Shown here: positions 61,666 to 64,000 of the stretch, in pieces
Numbering within the stretch: position 1 is the stretch's first letter
How the letters are laid out: each line of letters begins with the position of its first letter
Assembly (NCBI RefSeq): GCF_016587375.1
Contig: NZ_BNJG01000003.1
Location: 1,798,001-1,862,000, forward strand
Origin: Ktedonobacter robiniae
Lineage (GTDB): Bacteria; Chloroflexota; Ktedonobacteria; Ktedonobacterales; Ktedonobacteraceae
Reading direction: 5' to 3'
Length of the DNA stretch: 64,000 nucleotides
Program-made: the position numbers and the translations under genes
The notes under the pieces: model-generated
Databases searched by the model: none
Seen by the model: only the letters and a program-made list of their open reading frames with translations
What the model was told of the DNA's origin: nothing

Positions 61666-62886
61666 ATGACTCTGCTCCAGGATATGCTTTCCATCAAGAA
61701 AGGATCGGCAACCATCGTGACAACAAGAGATAATGAGCTGCCAATTGTGATTATTGGCGCTGGCATTGGAGGGCTTGCTGCAGCGCTGGCGCTACAGCAA
61801 GCGGGCTTTGCTGTCCGTGTGTTTGAACGTGCCAGGGAGATCAGGGAGGTGGGAGCCGGACTCACACTCTGGCCCAATGCGGTGAAGGTTTTACAGAGGC
61901 TTGGCCTGGATGAGATGTTGCGTGACCTTGGTCTACCTGAAACGGCCATGAGTGGCTTCTACTCTGCTCGGGGAAAGCTCCTGGCCCCGCTCTCGCCAGC
62001 GGAGATTGAGGATAAATTGGGCGTGCCAACCATTGTGATCCATCGAGCAGAGTTCCAGGCGGCGTTGCGTGAAAAGGTGGGATCAGATGCGCTCCAACTA
62101 GGCGCGAGATTTGTCGCCTTCAAACAGAATGAGAATGGCATCACCGCCTCTTTTGCGGATGGGCAACAGGTACGAGGCTGCCTGCTAATTGGCGCCGATG
62201 GCATTCATTCATCTATCCGTCAACAGCTCTTCCCACAGAGCATACCGCGCTATGCAGGCTATACAGCCTGGCGTGGTGTCGCTGCTGCTGTTCCTCAAAT
62301 GATTGGAGAGTTCTGGGGACGGGGCCTGCGCTTTGGCATTGCCCCTTTGAGCAGGGAGCGTGTCTACTGGTTTGCGTCCCGCAATGCCCCAGAGAACGCG
62401 ACAGAGGCACCAGAGGGGCGGAGAGAAGAGTTGTTGGCAATGTTTAAATGCTGGCATCCAGCCATAACAACGCTTATCGAGGCGACGCCTGTGGAGGAAA
62501 TCCTGCGCTCCGACATTTATGACCTCAAGCCTCTATCTCATTGGAGCAAAGGGCGTGTGGTCCTGCTCGGAGACGCGGCGCACGCGATGACGCCGAATAT
62601 GGGGCAGGGCGCTTGCCAGGCACTCGAAGATGCATTTGTCCTCGCCCAGGCCTTACAGCACACCCAATCTATTGCGGAGGCACTCCATGTCTACCAGCAG
62701 AAGCGCCTGGCTCGAGCTAACATGGTTATCACGCGCTCGCGCCAGATCGGGATTATAGGGCAATGGGAGCATCCATTCGCCTGCTGGCTTCGTGACCGCG
62801 CACTTATGCTTACGCCCAGGCATCTACTCATTCAGCAACTCGCATCTGTCGCGGGCTACATTCCTGGCGAGCAAGCCAGCACCTAA
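61666..62886 (+). CDS. FAD-dependent monooxygenase (PHBH/UbiH-type)
   Basis: 406 residues. IVIIGAGIGGLAAALALQQA is the FAD dinucleotide site, EVGAGLTLWPNAVKVLQRLG the substrate side, LLIGADGIHSSIRQQL the DG motif, and KGRVVLLGDAAHAMTPNMGQ plus GACQALEDAFVLAQAL the GD motif for ribityl contact. Class A flavin monooxygenases hydroxylate aromatic substrates with NAD(P)H. ATG 61666 is taken; another ATG six codons later is possible. Probably controlled by the divergent MalT-like regulator. Confidence 0.92.
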   Translation: MTLLQDMLSIKKGSATIVTTRDNELPIVIIGAGIGGLAAALALQQAGFAVRVFERAREIREVGAGLTLWPNAVKVLQRLGLDEMLRDLGLPETAMSGFYSARGKLLAPLSPAEIEDKLGVPTIVIHRAEFQAALREKVGSDALQLGARFVAFKQNENGITASFADGQQVRGCLLIGADGIHSSIRQQLFPQSIPRYAGYTAWRGVAAAVPQMIGEFWGRGLRFGIAPLSRERVYWFASRNAPENATEAPEGRREELLAMFKCWHPAITTLIEATPVEEILRSDIYDLKPLSHWSKGRVVLLGDAAHAMTPNMGQGACQALEDAFVLAQALQHTQSIAEALHVYQQKRLARANMVITRSRQIGIIGQWEHPFACWLRDRALMLTPRHLLIQQLASVAGYIPGEQAST

Positions 62887-62922
62887 ACATATTTCTATCT
62901 AAAAGACATCTCCTTACTTCTA

Positions 62923-63378
62923 TTAGAGTTGACTGACTAAGCTATCGGGGCCTGCGAAGACTGCCCGTCCCTGGCGCACTGTTTCGCGGATCAAGGGAAG
63001 CATCTGCTCGCGTTTGGCCTTCATGAGTGCGATCCAGTCTGCCGGAGCGCCGGTCTGGGGATCATGCTCGGCGCTCCAGTTGGCCATCTCCACCAGGAGT
63101 GGAATCAAGTCCAGACCCTTCTCCGTCAAGGCATATATCTCTTTACGTTCGTTTGTGGGATGAGACCGTTTGATAAGAATCTCCTGCTGCTCCAGGTGCG
63201 CCAGGCGGCTGGCGAGAATATTGGTCGCGATCCCCTCTTCTGACGCCAAAAACTCCGTATAGGTCTTCTTCCCAAAATAGACAATATCGCGAATAATCAA
63301 CAGTGACCAGGGATCGCCAAGAACTTCCAGGATGAAGTTAATGGGGCAGTCCGAACGCCTGTGATGTTTATGTTTCAT
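62923..63378 (-). CDS. HxlR-family transcriptional regulator
   Basis: 151 residues from ATG 63378, or 159 from an ATG at 63402 that lacks a better site. Winged helix: CPINFILEVLGDPWSLLIIR, DIVYFGKKTYTEFLASEEGI, ATNILASRLAHLEQQEILIK, RSHPTNERKEIYALTEKGLD. The single CPI Cys typical of redox- or electrophile-sensing HxlR proteins is present. It is divergent from a DoxX-like gene across a perfect 25-bp palindrome, its probable operator. Confidence 0.93.
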   Translation of the reverse strand: MKHKHHRRSDCPINFILEVLGDPWSLLIIRDIVYFGKKTYTEFLASEEGIATNILASRLAHLEQQEILIKRSHPTNERKEIYALTEKGLDLIPLLVEMANWSAEHDPQTGAPADWIALMKAKREQMLPLIRETVRQGRAVFAGPDSLVSQL

Positions 63379-63447
63379 GGTAGATACTCCCGATTGGTTC
63401 ATTTGCTATTTCCGCTTTTGCGTCCTGGTATTGGAATAGTATAGTAC

Positions 63448-63472
63448 CTGTACTTGCAATTTGCAAGTACAG
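63448..63472. promoter_or_regulatory. Perfect 25-bp palindrome, HxlR operator of the DoxX/HxlR divergent pair
   Basis: CTGTACTTGCAA, central T, then TTGCAAGTACAG. The GTACTT/AAGTAC half-sites fit HxlR-family operators. TATAGTAC overlaps its edge. It is 69 bases from the hxlR start and 35 from that of DoxX, so a single dimer could control both. Confidence 0.75.
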
Positions 63473-63507
63473 GGCAAGTAAATAGCGAGAAACAAAGGAG
63501 CATCAAG

Positions 63508-63945
63508 ATGAACAATGTCGCAAGCCTTCAGGTATCAAACGAAAATAATACCCAGGGGAAACGTCAGAACAAGGTTATGCTCACCACGCTCTGGAGTGTT
63601 CAGGTACTGCTCGCGCTGATCTTTCTCTTTGCTGGCAGTATGAAGTTGCTCATGCCAATCGAGATGATGACCTCGCAGATGAGCGTGCCGCTGCCCGGCC
63701 TCTTTATCCGGTTCATCGGCGTGGCTGAAGTCGCTGGTGCGCTTGGCCTCATCTTGCCTCTCCTCCTGCGCATCAAACCTTTCTTGACTCCGCTGGCTGC
63801 TTCCGGGCTAGTAATCATCATGATAGGGGCTACGGCGATAACGCTTATGGGGGGCGATGTCGTCTCTGCCCTGCTCCCGCTGGTGGTGGGCCTGCTCGCC
63901 ATTTTCATCTTCTACGGTCGTCGGTCTTATTTCAAGGCCGCCTGA
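63508..63945 (+). CDS. DoxX-like family membrane protein
   Basis: 145 residues from ATG 63508, with AAAGGAG nine bases upstream. Four helices: VQVLLALIFLFAGSMKLLMP, FIRFIGVAEVAGALGLILPL, PLAASGLVIIMIGATAITLM and VVSALLPLVVGLLAIFIFYG. The first helix has the F-AG-K-L pattern of DoxX/DoxD-type quinone-associated subunits. It is the only gene clearly controlled by the neighbouring HxlR regulator, suggesting a redox- or electrophile-response membrane role. Confidence 0.88.
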   Translation: MNNVASLQVSNENNTQGKRQNKVMLTTLWSVQVLLALIFLFAGSMKLLMPIEMMTSQMSVPLPGLFIRFIGVAEVAGALGLILPLLLRIKPFLTPLAASGLVIIMIGATAITLMGGDVVSALLPLVVGLLAIFIFYGRRSYFKAA

Positions 63946-63974
63946 CTCCAACCTTCTTACTTAAAGGAGTGCAC

Positions 63975-64000
63975 CCCCTGGTAATCCCATATGCCAGGGG
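63975..64000. terminator. Hairpin after the DoxX-like gene, cut by the window edge
   Basis: CCCCTGG (63975-63981) pairs with CCAGGGG (63994-64000) across a 12-base loop; an extra C before the left arm suggests the stem continues beyond the window. It lies 30 bases after the DoxX stop. Confidence 0.45.

Noticed and set aside
1..64000. tRNA or rRNA genes, CRISPR arrays, prophage or integron features
   Set aside because: Looked for cloverleaf-like TTCGA regions, regularly spaced direct repeats and integrase genes; none were found by eye. A covariance-model scan would be decisive.

Overview
The window looks like a chromosome segment of a Ktedonobacteria-like member of the Chloroflexota. This is inferred from gene content: serine/threonine kinases and an anti-sigma factor ending in WD40 propellers, two giant MalT-like LuxR regulators sharing a Trp/Tyr-rich N-terminal module, many one-component regulators paired with small redox enzymes, and moderately GC-rich DNA with little operon conservation. 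No rRNA, tRNA, CRISPR array, phage module or replication origin was seen.

Layout. 1-6,100: a broken FtsX-type permease abuts an N-terminally truncated histidine kinase with its response regulator, followed by two WD40 receptor kinases that carry frameshifts. 6,300-14,600: a DUF2071-like protein, a MalT-like regulator, a nitroreductase, a membrane protein cut by an IS3-family fragment, an acetyltransferase and a frameshifted flavin-dependent oxidoreductase. 14,700-22,250: a membrane pseudokinase, a sugar ABC importer (binding protein plus two permeases) and an ECF sigma/anti-sigma pair whose anti-sigma factor ends in a seven-bladed WD40 propeller. 22,500-30,200: regulator/target pairs (PadR-MFS, MerR-NAD oxidoreductase, TetR-hydrolase) mixed with decayed genes and MITE-like inverted-repeat elements. 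30,200-38,700: isoaspartyl peptidase, SIS-domain isomerase, oxalate decarboxylase, secreted amidase, CapA-like protein and heparinase-like protein. 38,900-51,700: MFS/LysR, a QueA/SDR pair, OsmC, SnoaL-like protein, manganese catalase, histidine kinase, Nudix hydrolase, two tandem metal-type ABC permeases and an SRPBCC protein. 51,700-64,000: a mobile cassette with 179-bp inverted repeats around a phosphotransferase, an ECF sigma/anti-sigma pair, SDR, HhH protein, DHFR-like protein, haloalkane dehalogenase, the second MalT-like regulator facing an FAD monooxygenase, and an HxlR/DoxX pair.

Three non-coding themes stand out. First, at least nine long (43-66 bp), nearly perfect, mostly unrelated palindromes lie between genes, without U-tracts, and sometimes where a gene has been cut short. 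Two sequence families recur. Second, the phosphotransferase cassette has IS-like ends but no transposase, and one end was itself hit by a 124-bp MITE that left a readable target duplication. Third, many regulators have obvious perfect palindromic operators beside them. Several genes carry single short indels, so either this lineage is losing paralogues or the assembly contains indel errors; read mapping would decide.
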